This document shows positions 50,276 to 61,689 of a stretch of DNA of 64,000 nucleotides, piece after piece. The translations under genes were made by a program, and so were the position numbers. The notes under the pieces were generated by a model. It saw nothing but the letters and a program-made list of their open reading frames with translations. It was not told the DNA's origin and made no database searches. Source of the stretch: Norana najaformis (lineage: Eukaryota; Annelida; Clitellata; Crassiclitellata; Hormogastridae); the NCBI GenBank assembly GCA_964023275.1, contig OZ029925.1, positions 12,201,684 to 12,265,683 on the forward strand, read 5' to 3'. The stretch's first letter is position 1; each line of letters begins with the position of its first letter.

Positions 50276-50590
50276 GAGGTACCTAGCTAGATATCTGGGT
50301 GACACCTTCGGGTATCTCACTTGTTATTAATAATATCTTGAGCTATAGAACAAGATGTCTGAAGGATATATAAGTAGGTATTGGGGGTTTATCTTCAGTT
50401 ATCTAGGCATTTGAAGGATACCATCGGATATTATTAGATATCCGAAGATATCTTAAGACAACCAGATATTTCGCTAGATATCTGAAGGCTGTCACGATAT
50501 AGCTCACGAAATACCTGAAGAATACCCAGATATCTAGTGAGATAACTAAAGGATTTCTATTGAGATATCCTTCACTGCTATTCATCATCA
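50276..50590. repeat. Degenerate repeat built on AGATATCTGAAGGATA
   Basis: GATATC/TATCT motifs with TGAAGGATA recur about ten times at 25-40 bp spacing (for example 50,287, 50,356, 50,410, 50,440, 50,478, 50,513 and 50,538). GATATC is palindromic, so both strands carry the unit. Confidence 0.65.
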
Positions 50591-51730
50591 GTTCATGCGA
50601 GGCCCAGAAAATGAAGTCTCTTGCACTTAATATCCGATAAAAGCAACCGATCTTATCCAATCTGGGTTTACATCTGGTACAGAACCTTTGTAGACGATGA
50701 TCTTGCAATGTGCATGATAACTTGCCGCAAGGCATCTGTGATCTTGAGAGGTAGAGAAGGGAGGAGTCAGTATTTTCCAGTGTGCTTGAGACGCTGGTTC
50801 CCGACGTACGATGCGAGGTGCGATGCTCGGATTAACCCGATGCTGAGGCGGAGATAATCTTTGGCGCGATAAGACTCAGTCATCTTTCACCAACGAGGAT
50901 CCGACTGGCAGCTGTTTGTTTTCCATGCACCGTTTTTGTGCAAAGTTTGTTTACATTCTGATCATCCGCTTCGGTAAATGTGTGTGTGTAATTATGTATG
51001 CTTGTATATAATACATGTACATATGTATTATGTATGTCTGTGTGTGTATATATATGCATGTATCTTGGCAATTATGTGGCGCCTTGCCGTCTTCAACAGT
51101 GGTGGTCACGGTAGTGGTTAGGTAAAAACGATGCCATTATGATCGACCTAGCGGTAAAGGGAATAAAGGAGGGGAATTAGGTAAACGAAAGTAAAACGTC
51201 ATGAAAAGGGGGTAAAAGGGGAGCAAATTGGGAAAAGAGCCAGGGCAAAAGGAGGTATATTGGCCGCGGAAGGGCGGATGGCTAAAAATTTGCCCACTTG
51301 AAACCGGTTCCAGTAGTCTCAAAGACTAAGAGTCCGAAGAAATTTTCGCTGCATGAATTAGGTTCAGTTTCACAAGTCTGGATCCAGTCAGCGTGACGAA
51401 TCACCTAAAAAATAACATAAAAGCACCTCGTCGAGAATTTTCGCCATACAACACCTGGACCAGGGTGAAATTTGACCCCTCCCTTTTCTCAACCTCAGAT
51501 GCACCAGCGAGATTACAGTACACGACATGATGCGCGTGTGGTCGACTGTTGAGGAATTCGAGACCTTATTGATGGGCTCCGAATATGATCGCATGGATTC
51601 GGATTTTTAGGAATGCGTAGACGTTACGTCGATCCAGCATTTGATATTGGCGTCATGCCAGTTCGATCGCATTAGATCAGGTAAGGTCAATGCTCAAGAT
51701 TGCGAAATCAGTATTCTACACGTCCACTGA
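50591..51730. other. Intergenic DNA; no gene seen
   Basis: 50,590-50,880 and 51,300-51,700 are unique. 50,980-51,060 is a TGTGTGTA/ATATATGC microsatellite. 51,150-51,260 has GGGGTAAAAGGGGAG-type purine units. ORFs present are all under 110 codons without recognisable domains. Confidence 0.5.
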
Positions 51731-51734
51731 TATA

Positions 51735-52200
51735 CATGCACATATTGACATACACACTGGTCTATATACATAATGTACATATGTACATAATTCACCTAGT
51801 ATGTACATAATAGTAGTAGTAGTAATGATGATGATGATGATGACGACGACGACGATGATGATGATAATAATAATAAAAATAATAAGGCAATTTATAGATA
51901 CATGTAGGCCTATACAGATTTTTTACATCTATGCAATACAAATAATGTATATATATATACAGGAAACATGCGTCACAGACATCTGTACATTGTATAATGG
52001 ATAGGAACCTATATGTACACATATACATGCATACATCTACGTACATGTACATACATATACATACATGCATACATTTTTACATATGTGCAATACAAATAAT
52101 GCATACATATACACGAAACGTCCATCACCTATATGTACACATATACATACATACGTGCATACGTACATACATTCACATACACATGCGAAAACACTACACC
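51735..52200. repeat. Compound microsatellites: ACAT, AGT, GAT, ATACA
   Basis: AGTAGT, ATGATG, ACGACG and AATAAT trinucleotides (51,808-51,882) and ACATATACATAC units (51,735-51,795 and 52,010-52,190). A block AATACAAATAATG...ACATATACA occurs at 51,935-51,960 and again at 52,089-52,115, showing a 150-bp duplication. Confidence 0.85.
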
Positions 52201-52499
52201 TAAACCTACACACTAGACTGAGGCATGCATTAGTCATGACCGTCATTAAAACTTAACCGCCACCATCGACCGCTAGGGTGCGCCTGGTTTTCTCCAGATC
52301 CAGTTCTCCTCTGCCACCGACGTCAAATTACAGGAAGCCAAGCCACGCACCCTGGTCTCTCTCCCGCCTCTCTCCCGCCTGCTTTCCAGCTTCCCTGCCC
52401 GCCACCGCCGCTGCGGTGGGTGCTTAGTCGGTGTTTGCGAAGCGCGCCTAATTAACGAACGCATCTTTTTCGCGTCAGAACTCCGCCTGTTTTCGAGTG

Positions 52500-52540
52500 T
52501 GTATGCGCATGCGCATGCGTCGGTGCGCATGCGTGAGCAT
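52500..52540. promoter_or_regulatory. Clustered GCGCATGC palindromes (NRF1-like sites)
   Basis: TGCGCATGCGCATGCG starting at 52,504 and GTGCGCATGCGTG at about 52,523. TGCGCATGCGCA is the NRF1 (erect wing) consensus. No gene start is visible beside them, so function is uncertain; a GC-alternating simple repeat is the alternative. Confidence 0.4.
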
Positions 52541-52589
52541 GTCTAATCTAATGACTTCTATGGCGCCGTTTTAATGCAACAGACAATGT

Positions 52590-52830
52590 GTGTGCTTACG
52601 TGTTCGTGTGTGTGTGTGTGTGTGCTTACGTGTTTGTGTGTGCTTATGTGTTTGTGTGTTCGTGTTTGTTTGTATGCTCATATGTATATGTATAGGTGTG
52701 AATGTACGTCTGTGTCTGCCTGTATGTTCCTGTACGTCTTTGTTTGTGTTATGTCTGCCTGCGTATGTTTGTGTCTACGTAAGCATCCGTCTTTATGTTT
52801 GTGCGCGTTTGTTCGAAAAGCTATATTCGT
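52590..52830. repeat. GTGTGT-rich degenerate microsatellite
   Basis: GTGTGTGT with GCTTACGTGTTT and TATGTTTGTGT interruptions. Cys/Val-rich ORFs are artefacts. Confidence 0.9.
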
Positions 52831-52849
52831 GACGTCTGCGAGAGCCGCT

Positions 52850-53120
52850 CGCAGTCCTATTGATTTTCCCGCTCCGATATTACACATCTAATTGGTGGCG
52901 CGGATCGCGGCCGTCCGTCCGGCCCCGCGGCCCCGGCGACGCCCGGTCGTCGGCGAGGAGCTCGGCCGCGCTTAACCTCCGGCCGTCGTTACCGGCCGAT
53001 GCCACGGTCTGCGCTGTCGCCCGCAACTTTCATCCACTCAACTATTTGTGATTGCTCGCCGACCGATGATTGTAATTATGGGCGAACATCGGCGCAATCC
53101 GGGGATTAGCAGGCGCCCCC
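52850..53120. other. GC-rich island 11
   Basis: Very GC-rich core (GGCCCCGCGGCCCCGGCGAC) between ACATCTAATTGGTGGCGC and TGATTGTAATTATGGGCG, with TATTTGTGATTGC. Flanking AT cores of TAATTG/TGATTG type in a GC-rich block again suggest a regulatory element. No ORF. Confidence 0.45.
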
Positions 53121-53139
53121 AGTCAATCGCACTGGATGC

Positions 53140-53430
53140 AGTGAGAAGGTAGGCGAGTGAGTGAGTGAGTGAAGGAGTGAAGGAGTGAATCAGTCAGTAA
53201 TGTAAGTAAGCAAGCGCCTAAGTAAGCGAGTATGTAAGAGAGTGACGAGGTTAGTAAGCGAAGTTAGTAATCGGTCAGGCAAGCTTTTAAGTTAGAAGTA
53301 AGCTACTAATTAATTGAGTAAGAATGTTAGCAAGTAGGTAATTTAGTAACCAAGCAGAAACCAGTTAAGTAAGTAAGAAAGGAAGGAGGCAGGTAAGTAA
53401 AGTTAGTAATCGAGCAGGCTAGCAGGTATT
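53140..53430. repeat. GAGT and GTAA degenerate tetranucleotide array
   Basis: GAGTGAGTGAGTGAAGGAGTG, then AAGTAAGCAAGCG and TTAGTAAG units with increasing drift to about 53,420. Confidence 0.8.
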
Positions 53431-55345
53431 TTGCAGTGTGATGGAGTATGAGGCATAAAGTGAAACAAGGTTTGAAAACAGTTACGAGAAACGTCAGTCA
53501 GCCAAGTTTAGAGGGGGCATATTTATGATGCGCCCTGGGTACGCCAATGCCTACGCACCCATTTTTGTATTTCTATTCAGATAGCAGCTTCAACGTATGT
53601 CTATATGTAGCCGCTCAGGTTGAATTCGGAGCATAAGATTCTGATTGAATGCTGTACTTCATGACAGTAGCAGAACCAGACGCTCACAAGGGGAGGCAGC
53701 AATTGGGGAGAGGCCGTACTTTTACCTTGCTATGGTTGTTAAGTAGAAAATGTCGTATTTTTCGAAGACCTTGTTTAGTTTGTAACTGTAAAGAAACTTG
53801 TAAAAAAATGACAATTTATGCGGCATAGCAGGTAGCATGTCAGTGACTAGAGTGCTTTACAAATTTCCCAAATGTTTAAGTTAACAGGCCTAGCACTGAC
53901 CGGTTGAACTGGGAGCCTATCCAATGGCTTGACCCCCAAACTCATGTAGGGGTCATGGCCGGATTGACCCCTTGATCCGCCTTTGCTTTGAATGGGTGCC
54001 TATACGTCATCAGTTCAAAGGTTAACAACATCGTACGGCATCAAAGGCCGTTGACGTCGATGTATCTTATGTAGCTTTCACTGTGTTCTTTGAAATCATT
54101 TTTATAGTTTTATATTTTCGGTACGTTTCCTGTGTGATATTTTTCAGTGTCATCGTCGTTTTATTTTGCAGTTTTCTGTTTTTATGTCTTCTTTGCAGTT
54201 TTTGTTCGTTTTGTCTTGCTGGAATTTTTCTCCTAATTCAGTTCTTGTAATTTTCTGTTCTTGCCTCAACGCTTCGTTGTACTCATTGTGTTCTTAACAG
54301 AATGAAGGTCCTGATGTTGGTTGCTTCCAGACCTGATCTTCTCTTTCACATTGTCTTCCATGCTGCAGAAATTGGTGCTGAATCTTACTCGAGGTAAATC
54401 TGGAAAAATTGTGTTGCTTTACTGAGTGAATTTATTGAATGTGCTGAGCAAAGCGAACCCCTTCTGTTGAACTTGCTTGCTATAACCAACGTCTTTGATT
54501 CTGACAGAACCTAATCCAATCTAATCTAATCTAATGTCAGTTGTTCTAATCTAATCTAATGACATTTGTTGCGCTGTTATCATAAAGCTCAAGGCATCAA
54601 TCAATCCATGGTCGCTTCAAGTGAAATCCTAGTCAAACACTGTAATCCGTTGGAGAAGCTCGGTCGAAACCTGATAGGTCGTAATCGTAAATTCGAAATT
54701 TCTAAAGCGCTGCTTAAAATCTAAACGCAGGGCACTAGCTTATTCACGAGCGCTGTGTCAAGTAAGTGGGGTTATCCAGAGATGCCATGTCAAGAGCCAA
54801 GTCCGGTTGTCAGAAGACCAGAGTGAGAAGGGGAAAGGAACTGTTAGGGTGGGTTGTATTCAACCTGAGAGAAATCGACAGGGAAACTAGAAGTTAGGCT
54901 ACAGTCTTTGTGAGGTTCTTAAAAGGCGCTTTATAAATATCCAGATACTTTCATACAGTCCGTAAGCAAATTAGAACAGTCATTTGTCTTAACTATCTTC
55001 ATCTTCCGTCAGAGGAACCGATTGTTTTGATCTAGGCCCAAGGAAACTTGATTGACGACGAACTATAACTGCAAACTGGTATGGTTCTTGCACCAGGTAT
55101 GATTTGAACTGCAAGGAAGTCTGGAAGGTTCTGCCCCAAAGCCAGTGTCGAGTTTACTAGTATTTCCGCCTGATAGAAAAGGTTTGATATGAACAGAATG
55201 GGGCATGCAATTCAAGCGACATACGATGCATTCTCCATAGATTCCTAGACTTGTTTTGAACCGAACTTTACCCTACTCGGTGCGATTTCGCTTTTACCGG
55301 TAGCGGGGCTAAAGGTTACCAGAGTCCCTGCGTCTCAAGACAATT
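53431..55345. other. Unique AT-balanced intergenic DNA, 1.9 kb
   Basis: The longest stretch in the right half without large repeats, yet no ORF over 60 codons and no recognisable exon. It includes TAATC repeats (54,505-54,560) and AAAGGCGCTTTATAAATATCC (54,920-54,940), a dispersed motif. A non-coding RNA cannot be excluded. Confidence 0.5.
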
Positions 55346-56240
55346 TCAGTACATACGCAGACACACAGACCAACTCAGAGATCGATATTGGCAGACACAT
55401 AGGCATAGGCAGAGACACAAAGGCATACTCTTAGTCATACACTTCGACAACGACATATAATACATATACAAGGACACACATTTATACCATGACATGTATA
55501 CATACGCGAAAACACGTGTACACACGGACACATACATAGAACCAGATATTCTGACAGTGAAGCACACACACACATACATACTCAAATACAGATAAATAAG
55601 CATATACAAAGACACACGAACACAGACACTCGGAAACATCCACATCCACACACAGAGAAAGACATACACACTTGTATACAAACACATCAAAACACACCAT
55701 GCGAACATACAGACGTACGGATAGACATACACGAACAGATACAAACATATATGCACAAAAACATGAACACTCGAAAACGGCCAATAACGCAAAAACTCGT
55801 GCTTACGAAAAGGTAAACACACGCATTCTTTTACACATACTTATACAAACACACACATACGCAAATACACACGTACGGACACTACTACAAACACAAGCAC
55901 AAACACACGTACAAACACAAAGAAACACGTACGCACACACGCAACCACAACACACGCACGCACACACAAAGACACGTACGCAGACGCAGACACACGTACG
56001 CACACACAAAGACACGTACGCACACAGACACACGCACACCCAGACATACGCACACGCACAGACACACGCACACACAGACACACACAAAGACACACGTACG
56101 CACACACACACGCACACACAAGGACACACGTACACACACACACAAAGACACTCGTACAAACACAACACACACGTACGCACGCACACATACACACACACAA
56201 GGACACACGTACGCACACAAACAAAGACACGGGCGTATGC
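55346..56240. repeat. ACAC-rich array with CACACGTACGCACACA units
   Basis: Irregular ACACATAC/GACACA units (55,350-55,850) grade into an array of CGTACGCACACACAAAGACA-like units (55,860-56,230), about 10-25 bp each. ORFs up to 204 codons (THTQTHTH or VCVCVRV) are artefacts. Confidence 0.92.
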
Positions 56241-56264
56241 AAAGACGTGCGCGGGCGCGAGCAA

Positions 56265-56420
56265 TTTCGCAGGTAGCGCCTATTAGACGTCTCGGCTTAA
56301 TTAAGAGCGCCGAGCGAGTCTGTTGGAATGAAATCCTGACTCGATTTTAGCTAATGAATATTTGATTTGGTCTGCCGTAAGGAGAGTGCCCGGTGCTGGA
56401 ATAATTGGGTTATTCCGCAA
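56265..56420. other. Island 12
   Basis: Unique: GCTTAATTAAGAGCGCC, TAGCTAATGAATATTTGATTTGG, GGAATAATTGGGTTATTCC (a palindromic TAATTG-type core). Sits directly beside the ACAC array. Candidate non-coding element by composition. Confidence 0.4.
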
Positions 56421-56725
56421 CGCTGGACAAATGGAAAGGATACATAATGCATCGGAAAGGCTTTTCCATCGCTGCCCGTATTTGGTGTGTGCTTAGCTCG
56501 TGGCCCCTGTCCAAGCATGGGATGATGGTCGGTCGTGTCGTGGCTCGATGGAGGTGGAGACCAGTGGAAGGTGTGGTTTACGAGGTTCTTGGGTTAAGTC
56601 TTGCAGTGGAAACTGTGCCACGGTTTACAAGTTCCTGCAATGTAAAGTGAGCAAGGTTCTGGCGATGGAAGCCTTGGTGTTAAAGGTTCTTGCAATGGAA
56701 ATTTACAAGGTTCTTGCAGGAGGAA
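56421..56725. other. Unique DNA with GGTTCTTGCAATGGAA repeats
   Basis: From 56,580 the unit GAGGTTCTTG..., GCAAGGTTCTGGCGATGGAA, AAGGTTCTTGCAATGGAA, AAGGTTCTTGCAGG recurs four to five times. The 81-87-codon ORFs contain only this repeat and unique DNA without domains. Confidence 0.55.
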
Positions 56726-57000
56726 TAGAAGAGATACAGGAGAAGGAAGAGAAGGAGGAATAGAAGGAAGAGGATGGATGGGAGAGAAATAAGGAGAAGG
56801 AAGATGGGAAGAGGAAGAGGGGGAGAATTCGAAGGAAGAGGAGGAATAGGAGAAAAATAGGAAAGGGAAGAGGACAAAGAAGAGAAGGAAAAAGAAGGCT
56901 GGAGCATTCTCTGAAGGAAGATAACGAGGAAGAGGAGGAAGACGAATAGGAGGAAGAGGAGGAAGGAGAAGTGGCGGTTTAATTGCAGAAAAATTCTGTT
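56726..57000. repeat. GGAAGAGGA purine tract A
   Basis: AGGAGGAAGAGAAGG units, over 95% purine on the plus strand for most of 56,740-56,975. Confidence 0.9.
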
Positions 57001-57172
57001 CTATTGGTCGTCGGATGCTTTTTGTTTGCTCTGTATATTGGCGCTATATCAATGTCGGTTTAATGTGCCTTGGCGGCCTGCATTGCCCTTCCGGCTTATC
57101 TGTCCGAATGTTTGGGGCGATCGGCTCTAATGAGGATGACATCTTAGATGGCTTTCCAGGGAAGGAGTCGCA
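57000..57172. other. Unique block between two purine tracts
   Basis: Starts ATTCTGTTCTATTGG, contains ATTGGCGCTATATCAATGTCGG and CTCTAATGAGGATGAC. It interrupts the purine tract exactly as island 6 interrupts the pyrimidine tract at 37.2 kb. Confidence 0.4.
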
Positions 57173-57755
57173 AAAATGGAAGGGGAGAGGAGAAGGAAGA
57201 AGAGGAATAGGGGAGAAAGGAGTACGGGGAGGAAGACGATGAAACGGAGGAGAAAAGGAAAGGACGAGGAGAAAGTGAAGAAAAAGAGGAATAGGAGAGG
57301 ATTACTGGAAGGGGAGGAGGAGGACTATAAGAGGAGAGGAGGAGGACTAGAAGAGATGTGGATAAACAGAAGAGAGGAGGATGAAGATAAGAAGAGTAGA
57401 AAGAGGAGGTCAAAGGTAAGGAAGAGAAAAAAGAGGATGAGGGAGAAGAGGTGTAGAAGAATAGGAGAGGAGGAAGCTGTGGATGAAGAGTAGAAAGATG
57501 ATAACTAGAAGGAGGAGGAAGAGGAGGAGGAGGAGCAATAGAAGGAGGGTGACATGGAGGAGGAAGAATGGGATGAAGAGGAGTAGAAGAAAGAGTAAGA
57601 GTAGAACGATGATAATGAGGAGGAGGAGGAAGAGGAGGAGTATTGGCAGGAGGAGTAAAAGGAGGATGGGGTGGAGGAGGAAGAATGGGCGAATGAAGGG
57701 GAGGAGTAGAAGGAGGTGGAAGAGTAGAAATACGAGGAGGTTGAGGATCTGTCTC
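57173..57755. repeat. GGAGGA purine tract B
   Basis: About 580 bp, plus strand roughly 90% purine. The 242-codon minus-strand ORF, rich in Pro and Ser, is an artefact of it. Confidence 0.9.
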
Positions 57756-57910
57756 TGTCTTATAATTCCTAATCAGTGTACAAGGACTACTTACCGGCGA
57801 GGGGGGAGGGGTGGCTGTTGGGGGTCTGCGCTGATTGTAAACAGTATCGCACCGAGGCATTTCGAATTTCAAAGCAGAGACTCTACTGGCTCACAGCCCG
57901 GCTCACTGGC

Positions 57911-57947
<37 letters not shown>

Positions 57948-58860
57948 GCCAGGCAGCCATGCAGGCAAACTGACTGATTGACTCATTGATTTACTGGAAA
58001 AAAAAGAAAGGCAGACAGACAGACAGACAAAAAATTAGCGAATGAATTTATCAATCGATCGATCTATCTGTCAATCAGGTATTGAATGAACCAATGAATG
58101 TATCAATGGTTGACTGACTGACCAACAGACTAGCAGAATGAATGAATGAATGAACGAATGAATGAATGAGTGAATTTGAGTCAACCCGACTCAAATTCAG
58201 GGCAACTCATTGGATTTCTGCATATATTATGAAGTTAACTACAGACGTCAAATCTAAAGACCGCAACAGACAAAAATAGCGGCTAAATTATAAAAGGGAG
58301 ACTGAGACAGTCTCAGACAGAGGCAATAGAACCAACACAGACAGACAGACAGATAGAGCCCGCCATCCAGTCAGGCATCTACAGGGGTGGTGGCACGATC
58401 GAGGTTGGGTACGAGACGAACACAAACGGAGAGACAGACGCCCAGGTAAGTAAGTAAACAGACAGGCAGACAGACAGACAGACAAACAGACAGAGTCACT
58501 GTATTAGCTGGGGGAGGGCGGTGATGGTGGTATAAGTTAAGGATTCGACGTCGTTTGCCCGGGGCCAGATCTCCAGTTCTGACCTGCCGACGTGAAATGA
58601 ACTCAGAGGATCTGGAAAGGAGGAAGGATGGAACCATTCCTCCTCCTCCTACTCTTCCTCCTCCTCCTCCTGCGCGAGGCAGGGCCGGCTGCTATCTGTC
58701 CGTCCGTCGGTCGGGGCTGAGCCGCGAGGGTCGGGGAGCTAGGGGGACGCCTGTAATTAAATCTTTAGTTGCAGACAGACATTACCCTCACCGATAATCA
58801 GTGGAATTGATAAAGATAGACCAGCGAACGCTAGCTAGAGACCGGCTAGGTAGAGCTGAC
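57756..58860. other. Intergenic DNA with short CAGA and GAAT microsatellites
   Basis: CAGA runs at 57,905-57,950, 58,010-58,030, 58,338-58,352 and 58,458-58,492; GAAT at 58,135-58,170, where TGAATTTGAGTC-AACCC-GACTCAAATTCA forms a short perfect hairpin (58,170-58,200). 58,500-58,800 is unique. No gene. Confidence 0.6.
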
Positions 58861-59150
58861 TGACGGTCTGTCGGTGTGTCTCTTTTGATGTCTCTGTCTT
58901 GTCTTATCTCCGTCTGCGTCTTTCTTTTTTCTTTCTTTTGTTTCTTTCTTTGTGTTTCTTTCTCTGTCTGTCTGTCTTTGCTTCACCTTGTCTGTCTGTT
59001 TATTTCATTCCTTTTCTGTCTTTCTCTATCTCTCTGTCTCTGCCTATCTCTCAGTCTCTCTCTGTATCGGCCTTGTTCTCCGTCTGTCTCTTTCTTTCTC
59101 TGGATGTCTGTTTCTGTCTCTGTCTCACTATCTGTCTCTGTCCCTCTCGA
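58861..59150. repeat. TCTGTCTC/TTTCTTTC pyrimidine microsatellite
   Basis: CTGTCT, TTTCTT and CTCTGT units. ORFs up to 301 codons begin in it and are low-complexity over this part. Confidence 0.9.
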
Positions 59151-59289
59151 AAGCAGCCCCGACTGGTCCTCTCTGTCTCTCGCTGTGAATGCGCACCTCT
59201 GTTTAATAGTAACGGGAAGCAAATACATAATGAACACAAAGATAATTGTGTTTCAAGATTTTTCTTCCATTATCTGCCCCTAGTGAAAT

Positions 59290-59480
59290 CCACCCTCTTT
59301 CATATGCTAAGGCTTCTTTTCATCCCTCCTATTCTTCCTCTTTCTCCTCCCTACTCATTTCTCCTTCCTCTTCCTCCTCCTCCACCCTACTTATTTCGCT
59401 TCCTTCTCCCCTCCGTTCCTTCTTCCTCCTCCTCCTCCTCTTTCCTCCTGCATCTTCGTCTTCCTCCTTCCTCCATCAGG
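59290..59480. repeat. CCTCCT/TTCCTC pyrimidine tract
   Basis: CTCCTCCTCCTCC and TTCCTCTTCC units, same type as at 36.6 and 61.7 kb. Confidence 0.9.
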
Positions 59481-60325
59481 TCAGTGCTCACCGCACGCAT
59501 GCGTATCGTTCGGCGAGTTCGCGTTCAAAAGCTATTAGTGAAGAAGTCCACAGTTCGTCAGCCGCATCTTGCGGCAAGGAATGTGTTTGGTATAATCGAG
59601 TTGGGAGGCAGCATTATCACATGCGCAGCCGATTGCTGCAATGGCTGGATTTACTCCGACCGACCTCGCCAGGCGCCGCCTTTAGGGCCAAGATCGAATC
59701 TGGTAAGACGCTCTGTTTGTCTGTTTGTTTATCTTTGTCTGTATGCGTGTTCTTATGTGTGTGCGTATGTCTGTGAGTGTCTGCGTGTTTGCTGTCGGAT
59801 GTAACGGAATGTAACGGAGCATTTGTGTAGCTCCTCTGTTGTTGGAGAGCAGTTAGGTGGCAGTGGTGTAGGTGGTGTAGGGGTGAGGTATAACTCATTC
59901 GGTGTTCGATAGCCATTCTCCGATGGAATTTTGGTATTGTATTGCTTTGTTAATGTATTGATGATAATGATGACGACGACGACAGCGATGATGGTTCCCC
60001 ATATTCTGCTCTTCTAGTCTACTCTTTTTCGTGTTTGTTTCACGATTTTAATGATAATTTTAAAACAGATTTTATGCGCTAATGTATAAATCTGTGATGA
60101 CGAATTATATTATTCATCTCATCAGTGTTTGCAGTAACCAGATTTTAAATGTGGTCACCTCGCAGGTAACTGACGTTTTCTTAGATTTTCAGTCGAGTAT
60201 CCGGAAACTTCCATAGCGCGTTTATAGTAATGTAAAGAATGTAAATGTACACGTTTTTCTACAGCGGTCGTGAAGGACCTCGCCCGATTAATTCACTGAA
60301 AAACGAAGGGGTTCGAGGCGATGCA
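59481..60325. other. Unique DNA; no firm gene
   Basis: 59,500-59,710 is GC-balanced with open frames in two phases, one giving CGKECVWYNRVGRQHYHMRS, but neither has a recognised domain or convincing splice sites, so it is uncalled. A GTGTGTGCG patch lies at 59,740-59,790 and GACGACGAC at 59,970. Confidence 0.4.
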
Positions 60326-60329
60326 CGTG

Positions 60330-60565
60330 GCATCGAAATTTCAATGAATCGAAATTTCATTGAATCGAAATTTCACTGAATAGAAATTTCATTGAATCAA
60401 AATTTCACTGAATCGAAATTTCATTGAATCGAAATTTCATTGAATCGAAATTTCATTTGAAACGAAATTTCTTTGAATCGAAATTTCATTTAAAACGAAA
60501 TTTCATTGAAACGAAATTTCATTAAATCGAAATTTCATTGAATCGAAATTTCATTGAATTGAAAT
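60330..60565. repeat. 15-17 bp minisatellite TTGAATCGAAATTTCA, ~14 copies
   Basis: Units of TTGAATCGAAATTTCA with AAACG, AATAG and AATTG variants. The inner GAAATTTC is an 8-bp palindrome, so the array carries one every 15-17 bp. Flanked left by a GATGCACGTGGCATC block and right by ATGACGGTCTTTTCC. Confidence 0.95.
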
Positions 60566-61165
60566 GACGGTCTTTTCCGACGAAGTGATAAAACGAATGA
60601 TAATAATACTTAACCTATGAACATCCGAGTGATTTGATCGTCACTGGTCACTAAGTATATCCATTAAAATTCCGTTGTCATTGCAAAATATGGCTAGCAT
60701 ATTGACAACCAACTGTTCCAAACGTTGTCTGACAATAACGGCACGTACTAATGTGGCCCGTCTTAAATGTAATGTCTGGAAACAGCAGGCACTAATGCTT
60801 ATACTCAAACATCAATTGTCTGGTTATATTTGTATATGTATTTGTCAATTTATACAGCGCCTGTCACAACACACTCCTCGGGAGGCTTTTAGCATGAGAG
60901 CACCGTGGAAATAGCTGAATTTTAGGGCAGCGAATTGCATCAGTCCTCAGAACCAATGTTTACACGTCATGTGATAAAGTGGAAATCAGTAGAGCACAAA
61001 GTACTGTGGCCTACACTCTTAAAACTAATGTCTAGAAGCCCCAGACACTGATATAGCCAGAACGTTATTAGACATTAATTGTCTTGCAATAAAGCACACT
61101 GATTGTAGCCAGACATTATTCTGGTCTTTTATGTTAATTATACAGAATTGTCTGGTATGAGGCTA
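60566..61165. repeat. Unique DNA with GACATTAATTGTC-type repeats
   Basis: AATGTCTGGAA, CATCAATTGTCTGG, AATGTCTAGAAGCCCCAGACA, GACATTAATTGTC and CCAGACATTATTCTGG recur; related to 47,930-48,640. TTTATACAGCGCCTGTCAC (60,849-60,867) is a dispersed TATAGCGC-type motif. No gene. Confidence 0.4.
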
Positions 61166-61169
61166 GGTT

Positions 61170-61188
61170 TGAACTACTGCTGCTGCTG

Positions 61189-61237
<49 letters not shown>

Positions 61238-61275
61238 GACTACTACTACTAATAATAATAATAATAATAACAACA
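61170..61275. repeat. CTA/ATA trinucleotide microsatellite
   Basis: CTG, then CTA for about 20 copies, then ATA and ACA units. Poly-Ser frame is an artefact. Confidence 0.97.
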
Positions 61276-61299
61276 ACAATAATTAATGTAGATATATAT

Positions 61300-61400
61300 A
61301 GTGAACATGTATGTATGTAAGTATGTAGGTATTGTATGCATGTCTGCATGCATGTATGTGTGTATCTATGTGTCTGTGTATCTGTTTATGTATGCGTGTA
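61300..61400. repeat. ATGT tetranucleotide microsatellite
   Basis: ATGTATGTAAGTATG, ATGCATGTCTGC and TGTGTATCTATG units; imperfect. Confidence 0.85.
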
Positions 61401-61544
61401 TACATCAGTACAGTCGGGAGAATCTCTATGTGGATATGTGGTTGTCTCGTCTGGTGGCAGATCGAGTGTTGTCCTCATTTGTTTCTGCGCCATCGTCGCA
61501 TAATGAGGATCTCGCCGGAGAGGAGAGGAGAGGAGAGGAGAGAG

Positions 61545-61660
61545 AGGGCGAATTAATGGATGACAGTATATCAAAGTGTAATTAGCCCCGTTAACTACCC
61601 TTTGCCAGCTAACAAGGCCTGTTCCCATAATTAGGAGAATCATTGCTAAGGGTTCCCCTC
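61545..61660. other. Island 13
   Basis: Compact unique block: GGCGAATTAATGGATGACAG, AGTGTAATTAGCCCCG, CATAATTAGGAGAATCATTG. Three TAATTA/AATTAG cores in 90 bp next to a GAGGAGAGG run (61,515-61,545). Candidate regulatory element by composition. Confidence 0.45.
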
Positions 61661-61689
61661 GACCATGCCCCTCGCTCAAGTCACCACCA

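Noticed and set aside
55672..56286. 204-codon Thr/His/Gln-rich ORF
   Set aside because: Encoded entirely by an ACAC-rich repeat, with equally long frames on the other strand.
57144..57872. 242-codon Pro/Ser-rich minus-strand ORF
   Set aside because: Shadow of a GGAGGA purine tract; no domain, no start context, no splice partners.
59470..59710. Possible exon (CGKECVWYNRVGRQHYHMRS or a second frame)
   Set aside because: Two competing frames, no domain, unclear splice sites; may instead be a conserved non-coding block.
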